Shown: positions 38,534 through 50,302 of the stretch, piece by piece | How the letters are laid out: each line of letters starts with the position of its first letter | Position numbering within the stretch: the first letter of the stretch is position 1 | Assembly (NCBI RefSeq): GCF_052857255.1 | Contig: NC_135507.1 | Coordinates: forward strand, 79,751,191 to 79,815,190 | Length of the DNA: 64,000 bases | Reading direction: 5' to 3' | Source of the DNA: Amblyomma americanum | Lineage: Eukaryota; Arthropoda; Arachnida; Ixodida; Ixodidae | Notes under the pieces: generated by a model | What the model saw: only the letters and a program-made list of their open reading frames with translations | Database searches by the model: none | What the model was told of the DNA's origin: nothing | Program-made: the position numbers and the translations under genes

Positions 38534-41500
38534 GTTCTTAAGTGTACTCCAGTGGAATTGTCGATCTATATTCTCAGCTTCAACAGATTTAAATTGCCTA
38601 TGCACTCAGCTTCTACCGGATTTAGTTGCTTTACAGGAACAATGGCTAACTTCAAATTTCAATTATCATCTCAAGGATTACCATCCGTTCCGGCTTGACC
38701 GGTCATCACGAGGGGGAGGGTTGTTAGTGCTCATATCTACAAAGTTTCGCCACAGGGCATGCATTTCTTTTCAATATGCGGACAATGAATGTGAAATCCT
38801 CGCGGTTGACCTTAGTGTCCCAGGTCAACAGCCCTTTACGGTAGCTAATGCATATTTCCCTTCTGGTGTGCGTGACACTCGGCCCCTTGACTCACTCATG
38901 TCTAGTAGCCGATCTCAGGTTCTGTTACTTGGCGACTTCAATTCGCACCATGTGACTTGGGGGTTTAAAACAGACAGCTTTGGTTCTAGACTATTTGATT
39001 GGGCTTCTGGCAATAACTTGATCTGCAACAATTCCGGATTGCCTACGTTTGTCCGCAGTCAATGCCGCTCTGCCTTGGATTTAACTTTTTCCTCCCCAGG
39101 AGTCTCTGTTATGTCTTGGGCGCCTGTTGACTGTGCAATAAACAGTGAACATCTACCAATTAGTTTCAAGTTTGCGTGTAAATTAACTCTTCCTGAGCGA
39201 CATCAGCGCACGTTAATAAATTACAATTGCTTTAAAGACACGCTAAAATCAGCCCTCCAAATCACTTCAGACACTCGCGCTCAGAGAAGTGCCGAAAGCA
39301 AGGCTGCACATCTATGCTCGGTACTGGACCATGCAAGGCAAAAGTCTGAATTTTTGCTTAAGAGCACAAAGGGTGCAATCGCGAACAATTGGTGGAATGC
39401 TGAGTGCACGCGTGAATATAGACGACGAAAAGCAGCTTGGAAGAAACTTCTCATCAATCAATGCCCAAAAATTGGCTGGATTATAAGTATGTTGCAGCAA
39501 CATTTAAGCGCACTGTCGCCCGTGCAAAGGAGGAGTATAATACAAATCATTATGATTTCCTTTCCCAATCAGGAAATAAACGAGCTTTATTTAATTTCCT
39601 GAGGCGCAACAAGGTGATTCCTCCGGCTGCCAACATTGAATCCCTTGTTCAGTCCCCTGCTGACATCGCAAAGGCCTTAGAGCATATTGCGTGTGGCCTA
39701 GAGCTTCGCTTTACATCTGCTTTACCTTCTCCTACTATATTCACATGCACCTCAAGTGATTTCACTGAGGTCTCTATGCCTGAGCTGTCGCAAATTGTTC
39801 TGCGCTTATCCCCAGCGGCTCCTGGCCCCGATAGGGTCACTTCATCTATGATCAAAATATTGTTCAATGAATCTCCTGCAGACCTGTTGGCTCTAATTAA
39901 TCATTCTATTAAAGGTCCTTGGATACCGCATGAGTGGCGTCTTGCTGAAATAGTTCCATTGCTTAAAAAGCAAGGGGAGGGCTTAACTTTAGACAATATA
40001 CGCCCTATTTCGTTAACATCGAACCTTGTGAAATTGGTGGAAAGGGTCCTTCTCAGCCGTGTCATGTCATTCATTTCAGAAAATGCTGTATTGAATCCAT
40101 GCCAAATTGGTTTCAGGCCGGGTTGTTCAATTTGGTGTGCTCATACTGACCTTGAGAGCCGTATTAAATTAGCTCGCAATAGAAAAAAGTTTGCTGCGCT
40201 TGTCACCTTGGATGTCAGTAAAGCATACAACAGCGTGGAGCACTCGACTCTATTACTAAGATTACAGGAACTCAACTTCCCAAGCTATTTTGTAGCCTGG
40301 ATATCTGTTTTTTTTTTGGAAAATAGAGAATTTTACTGCTGCCAAAATGGTGTTTCATCAAGGAGATTTCCACAGACCAGAGGTGTTCCGCAAGGATCAG
40401 TTCTCTCACCTGTTCTTTTTAACATTTTTCTAAGCTCAATTCCATGCATTCAAAATGTGAAAACTTATGTGTACGCCGACGATATTGCATTTTTTGCATC
40501 AGCAAGTGACATTCACACTCTTTATCAAACCCTACAAAATTACCTCAATGTTCTTGACAACTGGCTAGGAAGAATTCATCTGTCCCTTAATGTGAAGAAA
40601 TGCGCATTGTTAGTATTTCCAGTTTCTGTTCCAGTAAATATCTGCCTGGTCTATAGAAATAACATAATACCTCAAGTTCAGACGGTGAAGTATCTCGGTG
40701 TAATATACGACTCTACTCTCTCCTGGCGGCCCCACATTGAGCAAGTTTCTGCAAAAGGAGTTCGGGCCATTGGCATCCTGCGCAGGCTTTGTAGTGCTAG
40801 GCCAGGCATGAGAAGGCATACGCTTCTGATGATTTATAAAATGTACGTCCGCCCAATTTTAGAGTTCGGGTGTGTTTTATTCTCCGGAGCTCCTGCCTAT
40901 AAACTTCGCCCTCTTGTGCCTTTGGAGCGTGAGGCGTTGCGCCTTTGTCTGGGGCTTCCAAAATATGTCGCCAATGCTGTTCTGCACCTTGAGGCGCGAA
41001 TGCCTTCGTTATCAGCTAGGTTTGGCCTTTTAACAGTTCAAACATTTTTAAAATTGTGCGACTCACCTCTTCACGCTTCCAGTATAATATTTCTTAGTCA
41101 GCCTTCCGCCTTTTTTAGTGCTGCCTGGTCTCGATTTCATACCCCGCAGATATGTTACGTGCAGTCCCTCCTTGATCGCATAAATATTCATTTCACAGAT
41201 GTCCGCCAAATATTTAACAACTCCTCATCTGTCCAGATTGAATTCGATGATATTTTCCCATCGAATGCAAAGCTGCAGCCCTTCCCACTTCTTCAGGGTC
41301 TATTGCAGGACCACCTAAGGTCCTTTCCCTCTCATGTTCTTATTGCTACTGATGCCTCGCAGGATCGCGAAAAGGCAGGTGTGGGAATTTTTTCGCCTTC
41401 ACTGGATTGGTCTTTTTCTCTCCGTCTTCCTGACTTCACTCCAATTTTTCTGGCTGAATTATTAGCAGTAATCTTAGCCTTACGAAAATTAGAATCTACA

Positions 41501-42175
41501 GTTTCCCAGGTCGTGGTTATGACAGACTCTCTGTCCATTTGCTCTTCCTTATCCTCACCCACTGACTCTCGGCCGTTACACCTCTTTAAGTTCCTGATTC
41601 CGCTCCATCTAAATTCGGTAAGGTTGCTTTGGGTACCCGGTCACATGGGCTTTCACTTAAATGAGGTTGCAGACTCCTTAGCAAGAGCTTCTCTCAGCGG
41701 CCCAATTGTTGCTGTCCTGCCATCATGTGCATATACAGCTGCGGTGAGGTTTCGCAGCTACACAATATTTCAGGAATTTGCTGCCTCGGCTCTTACATCA
41801 TCTCCCAAATATCAGCCTCTTCTGCATCCTTGGAGTAGCAAAGACTGGCGCTCACGCAGACTAGAGGTCTCCTTCACGCGCTTGCGTTGCCGGGTTCCCC
41901 TTCTAAATTTCTACCTTCACAGATCTGGCCTGGCAGCTTCCCCACTGTGCCCTTTTTGTGCCGAACCTGAGACAATAGATCACTTCCTGCTGTTCTGCCG
42001 CCGCTTTTCTCATTTGAGGAAGAGTATTTTGCAGATTCCATTTCATCAACTGGGCTTGCCTGTGTCTTCCGCGGTTGTTCTTTCCATTGGCGCTTCTTTG
42101 CTTGGACGAAGCGACAGGAGTGTGCGCTCTGCTGTGCAAAATGTTCTTCAGGAAACGCAGCGACTCCCATTCTAA
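38534..42175 (+). pseudogene. LINE A ORF2: endonuclease, reverse transcriptase, RNase H (one frameshift)
   Basis: The frame opens two bases after the ORF1 stop with FLSVLQWNCRSIF, the AP-endonuclease start (no ATG seen; a TTG is at 38721), and includes LLLGDFNSHHVTWG. At about 39468-39473 a run CCCAAAAATT causes a one-base shift: WKKLLINQCPK must continue as NWLDYKYVAATF in the next frame. RT motifs follow: TLDVSKAYNSVEH, RGVPQGSVLSPVLFN and YVYADDIAFFA. RNase H has ATDASQDREKAGVGIF, LAELLAVI, MTDSLSICS and LLWVPGHMGFHLNEVADSLA. A terminal CPFCAEPETIDHFLLFC finger ends the protein. The single indel lies in a homopolymer, so assembly error is possible. Confidence 0.85.
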
Positions 42176-42426
42176 TTTCTTTTTCCCGCCCTCAATCAGT
42201 ACGACATTGCAACATTACAGGCATTGTGTACTATTATGCACATTAAGCAATTGTCCCGTCTTTGATCTCCAAGTTAACTGGACCCCTTTCCTTCCCTTTT
42301 CCAATCTCTCAGACTACATACTATTACCACTCCTTTTCCCGTCAAAACTTTCCTGTATCCAGTAATTAACCGCCTGTGTCTCGGCCACTCCCCCGTAGTG
42401 GGTATGTGCCAGCAACGTCTGAGGCC

Positions 42427-42449
42427 TTCCTTCCTTCCTTCCTTCCTTC
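42427..42449 (+). repeat. (TTCC)n simple repeat, 3' tail of LINE A
   Basis: Six TTCC units directly after the LINE A 3' region and just before LINE B leader sequence. Confidence 0.8.
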
Positions 42450-42634
42450 TATTGTCACCTCACCTCAGTAATTTTGCCTTGTTTTCTAGTTATTAACTAG
42501 GTTATTTCCATCCTTGGAAGACGGCCGCGTCTTTAAGGCGGTACTGTCCCTACGGGAAGGGTACGGCAGCTCCGGCACCGGTATCCTTAAAGGGACAGCG
42601 CCATCCGAAGGAGCCCAGTGGGGCGGAGGCGGCC

Positions 42635-43996
42635 ATGGCATCACATGGCGGGGATCTGCCAGTCATCAGGGACGTCCAGCAGTGCAGTGCGTCATCATCG
42701 CTCAGTGGGGACGACTCAACTATCGTCGCCTCTGACGAGGAAGTGGCTGACATGGCGGAAATGGACAACGACGGCTTCAAAGTGGTAAGTCATCGGAAGC
42801 ACCGGACAGTCGGCATCTCATTGATAGGTCAGCCAACAGAGAAAGGTGTTGACTTCAGAGAGTGGAACCCTATCAAGCTGTTCGATGATATTAAAGTACT
42901 ACTGGGATCTGCTCCGATTCGCAGTCGCTTCACAACGCAAGGGGCTCTTCATCTAGATATCTCAACGGAAGAGCAAGTAGACATTCTTCTGCGGTGCTCT
43001 CAGATCGGTGACATACGAGTTCAAGCCAGGTTGCCACACTCCTACATGACTAACACATGTGTTATAAGGGGAGTACCAGTGTGGTATTCGGAAAGTGCCC
43101 TTCTTGACTACTTGAAACCGCAAGGAGTTCTGCACGTGCGACGGTTAATGCGCCGGGTGGAGCCTGGAGAACAACAATGGGCAGCGAAGCCTACAAACTC
43201 TATTGTGATAACGTTTTCTCCCAACACCGAGCGCCCTGGAATAATTGACCTTGGTTTCACCAAACATGCAGTCCACGAGTTCGTTGAAACTCCTCCCCGG
43301 TGCTTCAGGTGCCAACGCTTTGGACATGTAGCGAGAGTTTGCAACAAAGATCAACGTTGCAAGCGGTGTGGTGGTGGCCATGATTACAAAGAGTGCAAGG
43401 CAGATTTTGCTTGCGCTAATTGTGGAGGTGACCATCCAGCGAGTTTCAGTGGCTGCACATTCCGTGTAAGCGCCTTACACCGTCGCAAGTCCTTCATTAT
43501 TGGCCCCAAACCACAACCTACTGAGAAGCCGATACATGGAAGTGAAGAGTTCCCTGCGCTCGAGTCGGAAGCTCAGGACGTGGTAGCAAGCGACGTCGCT
43601 GCAAGACCTGATCCGAGCAAGTCGGCAACGGCCTCTGAGGGTGAGCTGGCTGTTCGATCTGCTTCTGCAAAAAGTGTCCATGTTCCTCAGCGACCACATC
43701 ACAGCAAGACTCGACATCATGGAGGACATCCCCTTGCCTTAAAAGAGATGCACACACCAGCTACCGTGGCCAAGAGTGAGTCCCAGTCCCCGTCTTTTGT
43801 CGAAGTGGTGCGCCAGTGCGTGCAGCAAAATAAGGAGCTCAAAAGCCGGAATCTCTCCGACCTTCTACGCGGTTTGTTTGATGTCCTGCGTTCATATAGC
43901 CAAGCGATGCAGCCTGGCACTTTGAAGAACTTTATACAGCTGGTGCTTTCCTTTGAGACCTTGATCACCGCCTTCGCAGAGAACTTCAACTCCTAG
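42635..43996 (+). CDS. LINE B ORF1, gag-like zinc-knuckle protein (453 aa)
   Basis: ATG in a good context (GGCCATGG). An acidic N-terminus is followed by an RRM-like region (NTCVIRGVPVWYSE, LHVRRLMRRVEPGEQQW) and then zinc knuckles CFRCQRFGHVARVC, CKRCGGGHDYKEC and CANCGGDHPASFSGC at about residues 222-275, ending with a helical C-terminus. The frame is intact. Role: RNA binding in the retrotransposon RNP, as for other I/R1/jockey ORF1 proteins. Confidence 0.85.
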   Translation: MASHGGDLPVIRDVQQCSASSSLSGDDSTIVASDEEVADMAEMDNDGFKVVSHRKHRTVGISLIGQPTEKGVDFREWNPIKLFDDIKVLLGSAPIRSRFTTQGALHLDISTEEQVDILLRCSQIGDIRVQARLPHSYMTNTCVIRGVPVWYSESALLDYLKPQGVLHVRRLMRRVEPGEQQWAAKPTNSIVITFSPNTERPGIIDLGFTKHAVHEFVETPPRCFRCQRFGHVARVCNKDQRCKRCGGGHDYKECKADFACANCGGDHPASFSGCTFRVSALHRRKSFIIGPKPQPTEKPIHGSEEFPALESEAQDVVASDVAARPDPSKSATASEGELAVRSASAKSVHVPQRPHHSKTRHHGGHPLALKEMHTPATVAKSESQSPSFVEVVRQCVQQNKELKSRNLSDLLRGLFDVLRSYSQAMQPGTLKNFIQLVLSFETLITAFAENFNS

Positions 43997-44053
43997 ATGG
44001 CTAGTTTTCTTCAACCTGTTGCAAATAAAAACCCTAGAAAAGTGCCGTTTATC

Positions 44054-47000
44054 ATGCAATAGAACTGCGCTGGGATTATAAGTCGATTAGCAGAACTAAA
44101 ATTGTTTTTGAAAGAGACCTGTGTTCCAGTACTGGCCCTCTCGCAGGCTGGCTTGCCAAGCGGGAGGTCTTTGCCGGGATACGTCGCCCACAAGAATTGC
44201 AGCATAAAGTCTTTTCCCGCAGGACGTGCCGCCCTTTACATACGAAGGGAGATTCCGCATGTGGCTTTGAACGTCACCGATCTTTGCGCCGACAGTATTG
44301 AGGTAGTGGCTGTGAGGATTCGGCTCGCCTTCCGAACTCTGTCCATTGCATCAGTATACGTGTCCCCGCGGAAGAAGGTCGATATGGCTTTGTTCCTCCA
44401 GCAACTTTGTGACCGCTGCCCAGCACCCAGAATCATCTGTGGTGACTTCAACGCCCACCACCCTGCCTGGGGTGACAGGAACACAGATCCTGGCGGACGC
44501 CAACTTGTAGAAGTCATCGACAGTTTGACCTGTGCGTGGCCAATGACGGAAGTCCCACTTTCTTTCGGCCTCCAACCTCACCCACATCTATAGACCTAAT
44601 CTTACATTCACCTGACGTCCGTGTGCAGTGGTCAACTAGAGCTGAACGAATGGGAAGTGATCACTACCCGATATTTGTGTTTACTGCCGACTTCCATCTG
44701 CGTGGTGCTAAAATTTGCCATGTTGTTAATTGGGACAAATACAGGGAGCACTTAGCCTGTGTTTCCGGTGATGTGACAGACAAAATGATTTATGCTAATA
44801 TGGCTGCTACCACGGCGCTCAAGCTACCTGATCATTTTCCGACTCCGGATTTAAAACTCAGGAACCTCTGCGCAGCGCGCAGAAGGGCGGAGCGACAACT
44901 GTTGCGGAAGAAGGACGACAGAGCCGTGAACACAACTTTCAACAGGCTCAACTCTGCCATTAGACGTCATGCGAACAAGCTCTGTAGGTTCCAGTGGGCA
45001 TCCTTTTGCGCTAGTTTGACTGTTTTCTCACCGATAACGAGAATTTGGCGTGTCGTTGGCAGTCTTGCTGGTGGCTCTCGTCCGAGTAAACCTTTCGAGG
45101 CGCTTGCATTGCGCACGCAGAAACATCTCGTGTGCTTGGCAGAGGAATTTGCGGATGCATTTGTAAATTCTAGGCCAGGCATTCATCCCTGCGCTCTGCC
45201 TGCTACGTCTCCGTCTGTTATGGACGCCCCGTTCACACTTCGAGAACTACAGACAGCGCTCCGCAGCCTGCGGCGTCGCTGTGCACCAGGTCCTGACGGC
45301 ATTACCAATCAAATGTTACAGAACCTGCCTCTGGAACACCGGAAGATGCTCCTAACCTATCTCAATCGAGTGTGGGAGTCTGGTGACGTTCCCCCTTTAT
45401 GGAAGGTGGCTTGTGTAGTCCCACTGCTGAAGGCCAGCAAAGAGATGACAGACGCGGCCTCGTATCGTCCTGTATCGCTGACGTCGTGTGTGGCTAAGCT
45501 CATGGAGAAGATGGCAAGTAAGCGTTTGTCTTGGTGGCTTGAGGATAGAAGGGCACTACCAACATGCATGACTGGATTCCGCACAGGTTTAAGCGCGCAA
45601 GATAGCGTCCTGGACATGATAAGCCACATTGAACATCAGAGTGTTTTTGGACTTTCAACACTAGCTATTTTCCTAGACGTATCAAAGGCTTATGATAGCG
45701 TCCTCCAGAGCTCAATACTGAATAGTCTGCAGGTCATAGGCGTACAGGGCTATCTTCCGCGATTCATTCACTCATTTCTCAGTGATCGTAAATTTCGAGT
45801 GCGGTTAGGCAGTACAATAAGCTCCGAAAGGGCGGTATCGCGAGTGGTACCTCAGGGTAGTGTCCTGTCCCCAACGCTATTTAATGTTGTCATGGCTGGT
45901 CTTCCCGCAAAAGTGCAAAAACATCGTAGGCATGTCCATATGTCGATATATGCAGACGACATTTGTCTTTGGTTAACCTGATATCAACACAAACGCTTAT
46001 CTCTATTAGCGCGACAGGCCGTGCTTTCAGTTAAAAGTTACCTTCAAGGTGTTGGGTTGACTCTCTCGGTGGAAAAATCTGGCTTCGTCCTGTTCCCAGG
46101 TAGGGGACGACGGTATGCGCGGCTGAGCATAGACCTTGATCAGTCTTGCGTTCGTCAGGTTAACCACATACGCTTTTTGGGCGTCACTATTGACTCACGT
46201 CTACAGGGGCGACGAGCTGTGGACTCGATTGTGGCTTCACTATCTTCGCGTCTCAATGTGCTTCGTAGAGTTGCTAGTGAGCAATGGGGAAACCATCCTG
46301 CTTCAATGATCAGGCTTCACGATGCCCTGGTGACAAGTCACATAATGTACCAGCTCCCTTTAATTTCCCCCTCGGTATCGAAGCTGGAACGCCTTGAGGT
46401 TTTGCACAAAATGGGACTAAGGAGGGCTCTCGGCGTTCCGCAGGCTGCTCCAAACAATGCAGTACTGTATGAGTCTCAATCGAAACCTCTTCGGCTAGCC
46501 GCTTCACAAAGACTTTTGCTGAAAATTGGCCGCCTCAGAGAGACTGTTGCCGGGAGAGCGCTTCAACAGCGCCTTCGAAAGAGATCTGAGTCCCAGGCGT
46601 ACTTGGCTTTAAATACTCTTCGTTCTCTGGGTCTCGACCTTCGAGATCGACCTAAGACGTTGAAGCCACCTTGGTCTTTTCCGAGACTCGATTGTTCCTT
46701 GACAATTCCCCACGTTCGCGCTAAGCGGAATTCTCCTTTAGCGGCAGTGCGTTCGCACGTACTGGAACATCTTGAGACCGAATATGCCAGTCATCTTCAA
46801 ATTTTTACAGACGGCTCTGTGGACAAGGTCAGAGGATCTAGTGCAGCTGCTTTTCATATTCCGTCTTTGAAGTATGATTGGTCTGTTCGTTTTACTAAAG
46901 TCGTGTCCTCCACAATGGCCGAAAGCGTTGCCATTGAGGCAGCTCTAAAGAAGCTACGCTGTTGTACGCCTCAACCTACTGTCATAATTACGGATTCAAA

Positions 47001-47756
47001 ATCTGCCCTTCAAAATTTAGATGTGTACTGTGCGATGTCAGTGCACGTTAAAGAACCCCAGGTGGTCGAAATTTCCGGAGCCCTTCACTACGGCGTCTCT
47101 CATAGCCTGAGTCGCTTTGGGACGTTAAACCCCCATAAACCATAAACCATCAAAATTTAGAGTACGGGTTCCCCACTGATACCTTGAGTCCTAGATCCCT
47201 ACGTTTGGTGCAGAATCTACATAGCAAAGGCTTCTCTATACGTTTTCAATGGGTGCCCTCGCACAAAGGTGTCTTAGGCAACGAGATAGCAGACAACCTC
47301 GCGCATACAGCTCTCTCCGGGACTCCAGTACATGGAGTCCCTCATGAAGTCAAGCAAATGTTCAGAGATGTGGTGCTGTGCCACTTCAGTTCTTTGTGGA
47401 GCTCTCCTCATCAGCCATGTGTGACAAAGGGTCTCAAAAGGTACCAAGCCACTTTGCTGCACCGCGTTCGCACGGATTCTGCTCGTACGCCGGCGTGGAT
47501 GTATAAGACTGGCCTAGCGTTGTCACCATTGTGTTCAACGTGTGGTGTGTGTGGTGACATAAAACATTACCTCTTGTGCTGTACTTTGTACAACGCGGAA
47601 CGGGCTGTGTTATTCGGATCCCTCAAGAAGGCAGGAGGTCCTCACAGTTCTCTTCAGAACATTGTTTTCACGCGCGGGAGCCAGTCGAGTAGAAGGGATG
47701 CTTCTCGCCTTCTTCTACTTTACCTGCAGGACACGGATTTGGCCTCCACATGGTGA
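44054..47756 (+). pseudogene. LINE B ORF2: endonuclease, RT, RNase H, multiply disrupted
   Basis: Start ATG 44054 reads MQ-stop-NCAGI, where TAG (44060-44062) replaces the Trp of the usual MQWNC. Endonuclease motif IICGDFNAHHPAWGD is followed by a one-base loss near 44525 (GACAGTTTGACC) that shifts into the frame of DLILHSPDVRVQWS. RT motifs FLDVSKAYDSV, VPQGSVLSPTLFN and SIYADDICLW are intact, then TGA at 45979-45981 interrupts the same frame. RNase H (FTDGSVDKVRGSSAAAF, IITDSKSALQNL) is split by a SINE at 47022-47149 and resumes as RFQWVPSHKGVLGNEIAD. A terminal CSTCGVCGDIKHYLLCC finger is followed by the stop near 47754. Confidence 0.85.
47022..47149 (+). mobile_element. 5'-truncated SINE inside LINE B RNase H
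   Basis: Body GTGCACGTTAAAGAACCCCA, GTGGTCGAAATTTCCGGAG and CTTTGGGACGTTAAACCCCC with tail CATAAACCATAAACCA. Flanked by a perfect 12 bp duplication TCAAAATTTAGA (47010-47021 and 47150-47161). Removing the 140 bp of insert plus one repeat rejoins SALQNL to EYGFPTD in frame. Confidence 0.92.
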
Positions 47757-47929
47757 CCTCAGGAGTGTCTATTTGGGTTTTTTTGCGGACAGTGTTTCTC
47801 TGATTTCTATTTAGGTGTCGCTACGGTGGAGCAATTGCCGGCAGCAACTGCAAGGCTAATCCCACCGGTAGTTTACAACCACTCAACTCAACTCAACCCT
47901 ACGGTCTGTCGTGTGAATAGGCCTTAGTG

Positions 47930-50299
47930 GTAGCGGTACCTTGTAGTTCAAAATAGCTGCTGCAGGACTAAATGATGCCGCTAATGGTCTCGCTGCAACG
48001 TCGGAAAGGATGGATTTCTAATGGCAGAATAAACAGGAAACTGCATGGAATAGGCGTTTTCGGAGTATTTGAACGAGATGGCATTCTTTTTAGAGAAGGG
48101 CTGGGCGCAGGGATAGGCAGTGGCACCGCCTTTGAATTTTTACCGGGCTTCCGAATACGTATCAGCAAATGCAATAATGGATGCCGCGGCCAACAACATA
48201 TAAACTGGGAACATAAGGAACGAAATATAAAAAATAAATTTAGCACATGATCAGTTTCATAAAAATGCATAAGGGCAAAGAAAGAGGGAGATGGTCAAAA
48301 ACATATCAGCATTTAAAGGAACGTGAAATAGGTTCGTGCGCTCTATTTGAGATTCAGGTATCTAGACGACCCTTCGTTTATCGATGGCTACAACATGGAG
48401 GAGTCCAACAGATAAACGACGAAGTGAAGGGGGTAGGAACTGATAAGTTGATATATCGCAAAAGAAATTGGCAAGGAATAAAGTAACACTGCAAAGAACG
48501 CATATGGGTACTGGGAGCAATTTCCGGTTAAAGGCCACAGCTAGCGGTAACTTATGCATGGACGGTGGACAATTGCAGGCAAATAAAAATAAGGATTTTC
48601 TAAAATATCTAAAATTTCTTAACAGTTGATAGACGATACCGAGATGATTCTACCATAAAAGAAGAAATGGCAACATCAAGTGTCTGGACGGGTGCACAAA
48701 TAGTAACGGGACCTTAATATAGTGTAACTCTGTGAGGAAGTTGTTGCAAATAGAGAAGCTAAATGTGAAGAGAAATCACAAGGGATTGCGGAGAGTTCGG
48801 GCACTGCGACGACAGCATCGTCCGGCGGCGAAGGCGGTGACCGAAGACCACTCTCCAGGCTGTAAAGTTCAAGTTCAGCATGGGCTGCAATACTCGGCCG
48901 TCCTTAGTGGAACGTTGTAACGCTTCACACGCAGACACACACACACACACGGCTAATGTGTGTTACTGTGGTTGCGCACTAAGTACTCATCACAGATATG
49001 GCTTCGGCTGTTTCAGCTCTTAGCCAGGACACACGGTCTGTCCTGTGGAAAACGTTGGGGAAGAATGTAATGGCTGAGGCCACCTCGAACATTTTAACGG
49101 ATCCTAAGCAATTAACTGGAGCTTTTGCTTTTCGTGTGTGTTTAAGAGTGGCCAGTACATCATGACTTCAGCCCATGAAATTGTGCTCATAAAAACAATG
49201 TGAAAGGGACGAGAATATATAGTGACAATCTATGTGTGAACCTCCGCCCTCTTGCCCAGTTTGGATTGTTGGGAGATATACCAGTGCCGCATTTTAAACG
49301 GGGTGGTAGCATGTCCACCATTCTCGTTTTTTTTTGCTTTATTTTTTTAACAGGGTTGGTCTGAAAATTCGTCATTCTTTTTAAAGTACAATCCCTAACC
49401 ATGCTGTCCGAAGCTGATGACGCCTCCCAACATTTTGAGGCGCCAATCTTCCAATCCCGTTTTGCTAACTTGTAGCGCAGATCCATTCGCATGACCATTG
49501 TTCTCTAAACTCTAGGGCCTCGGGGAGAGGGACTTTGTTTCCCTCGACATCCGGGAAATACTGCCGCGTTCTTGTATAATGTGTTCAATTCTTTCTATTG
49601 ATGTACCACACATTGCTCATGTGTCATCTTGTTCGCTAAATTTTCTTTTGTATCTTCGCGTTGTAAGACAGCCTAATCTGGCTTCAAAGAGTAGGGCACT
49701 GCCTTTTGAGTTATCACAGAACTATTCCTTATTAATCTGCATTTTACAGCCTTATGAAATTCTACATTCTGTTTTTTTGCCATTGAATTGATCATGTTTT
49801 ACCATCTATATTGCATACCGCATATGCCTACGAAAGTGAGCAAATGAGGGCAAAACTTCGGGGTGCTTGCCAACGTTCCGACAAGAGGACTTGACTTCGT
49901 CTGGGCAAAGCAATTATCATTGACGGGATTTAACTAGGGTCATCCCTCCGATTTGGAAGAACCAGTGAGGGGGAGGAGGGTGGGAAGTGGGAATGGAGTT
50001 AGGGTGGGGAGTGTGAAACTTGTCCAGGCATGATGGCTGCTAAAGTTGATTATTTGGTCTACCTGCAAAACTGTTAATACAAAAAGGCAAGCTCAGCACA
50101 AAGGAATGCGGGTGTGTGGATCGTGGAGAGATAGCCATAGTGGCCTAGCAATGTTGTGTGTCCAGCTAAGACAGGGGGCTTGGTATGACAAGCTGCGTTG
50201 ATATGAAAACTCAGATAAGGGTTAAGTCAGCATGGCAGAACAAAATACTGAGAAACATGTAATAAAGTAAAAAGACAAACCATGAGGGCAAATTCAGAG
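47930..50299. other. Intergenic, no gene recognised
   Basis: AT-rich sequence between LINE B and the foldback element. Contains a (CA)n run near 48935-48950 and a dispersed repeat fragment at 49838-49935. Open frames here are short and lack recognisable domains. Confidence 0.45.
49838..49935 (+). repeat. Fragment of the 376 bp dispersed unit
   Basis: GAGGGCAAAACTTCGGGGTG then CTTGCCAACGTTCCGACAAG and AGGACTTGACTTCGTCTGGG match about 256-340 and 52016-52100. Confidence 0.75.
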
Positions 50300-50302
50300 T
50301 AA

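Larger units (their letters stand above)
36950..42450 (+). mobile_element. I-like LINE A, nearly intact
   Basis: About 5.5 kb with ORF1 (37207-38532), ORF2 (38534-42175) and a 3' region ending in a (TTCC)n tail at 42427-42449. ORF2 holds endonuclease, reverse transcriptase and RNase H, placing it in the I/LOA-type group of LINEs with RNase H. The only obvious defect is one frameshift near 39470. The exact 5' end is uncertain. Confidence 0.8.
42450..47897 (+). mobile_element. I-like LINE B, inactivated
   Basis: A second LINE in the same orientation immediately after LINE A, with leader (to 42634), ORF1 (42635-43996), broken ORF2 (44054-47756) and a 3' UTR ending in a (CAACT)n tail at about 47879-47896. 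It is a different family from LINE A (ORF1 and ORF2 alignable only at motifs). ORF2 has at least two stops, one frameshift and a SINE insertion. Confidence 0.8.

Noticed and set aside
47968..48270. 100-residue minus-strand frame with hydrophobic N-terminal half
   Set aside because: No homologous motif, no splice context, and nothing comparable elsewhere in the window.
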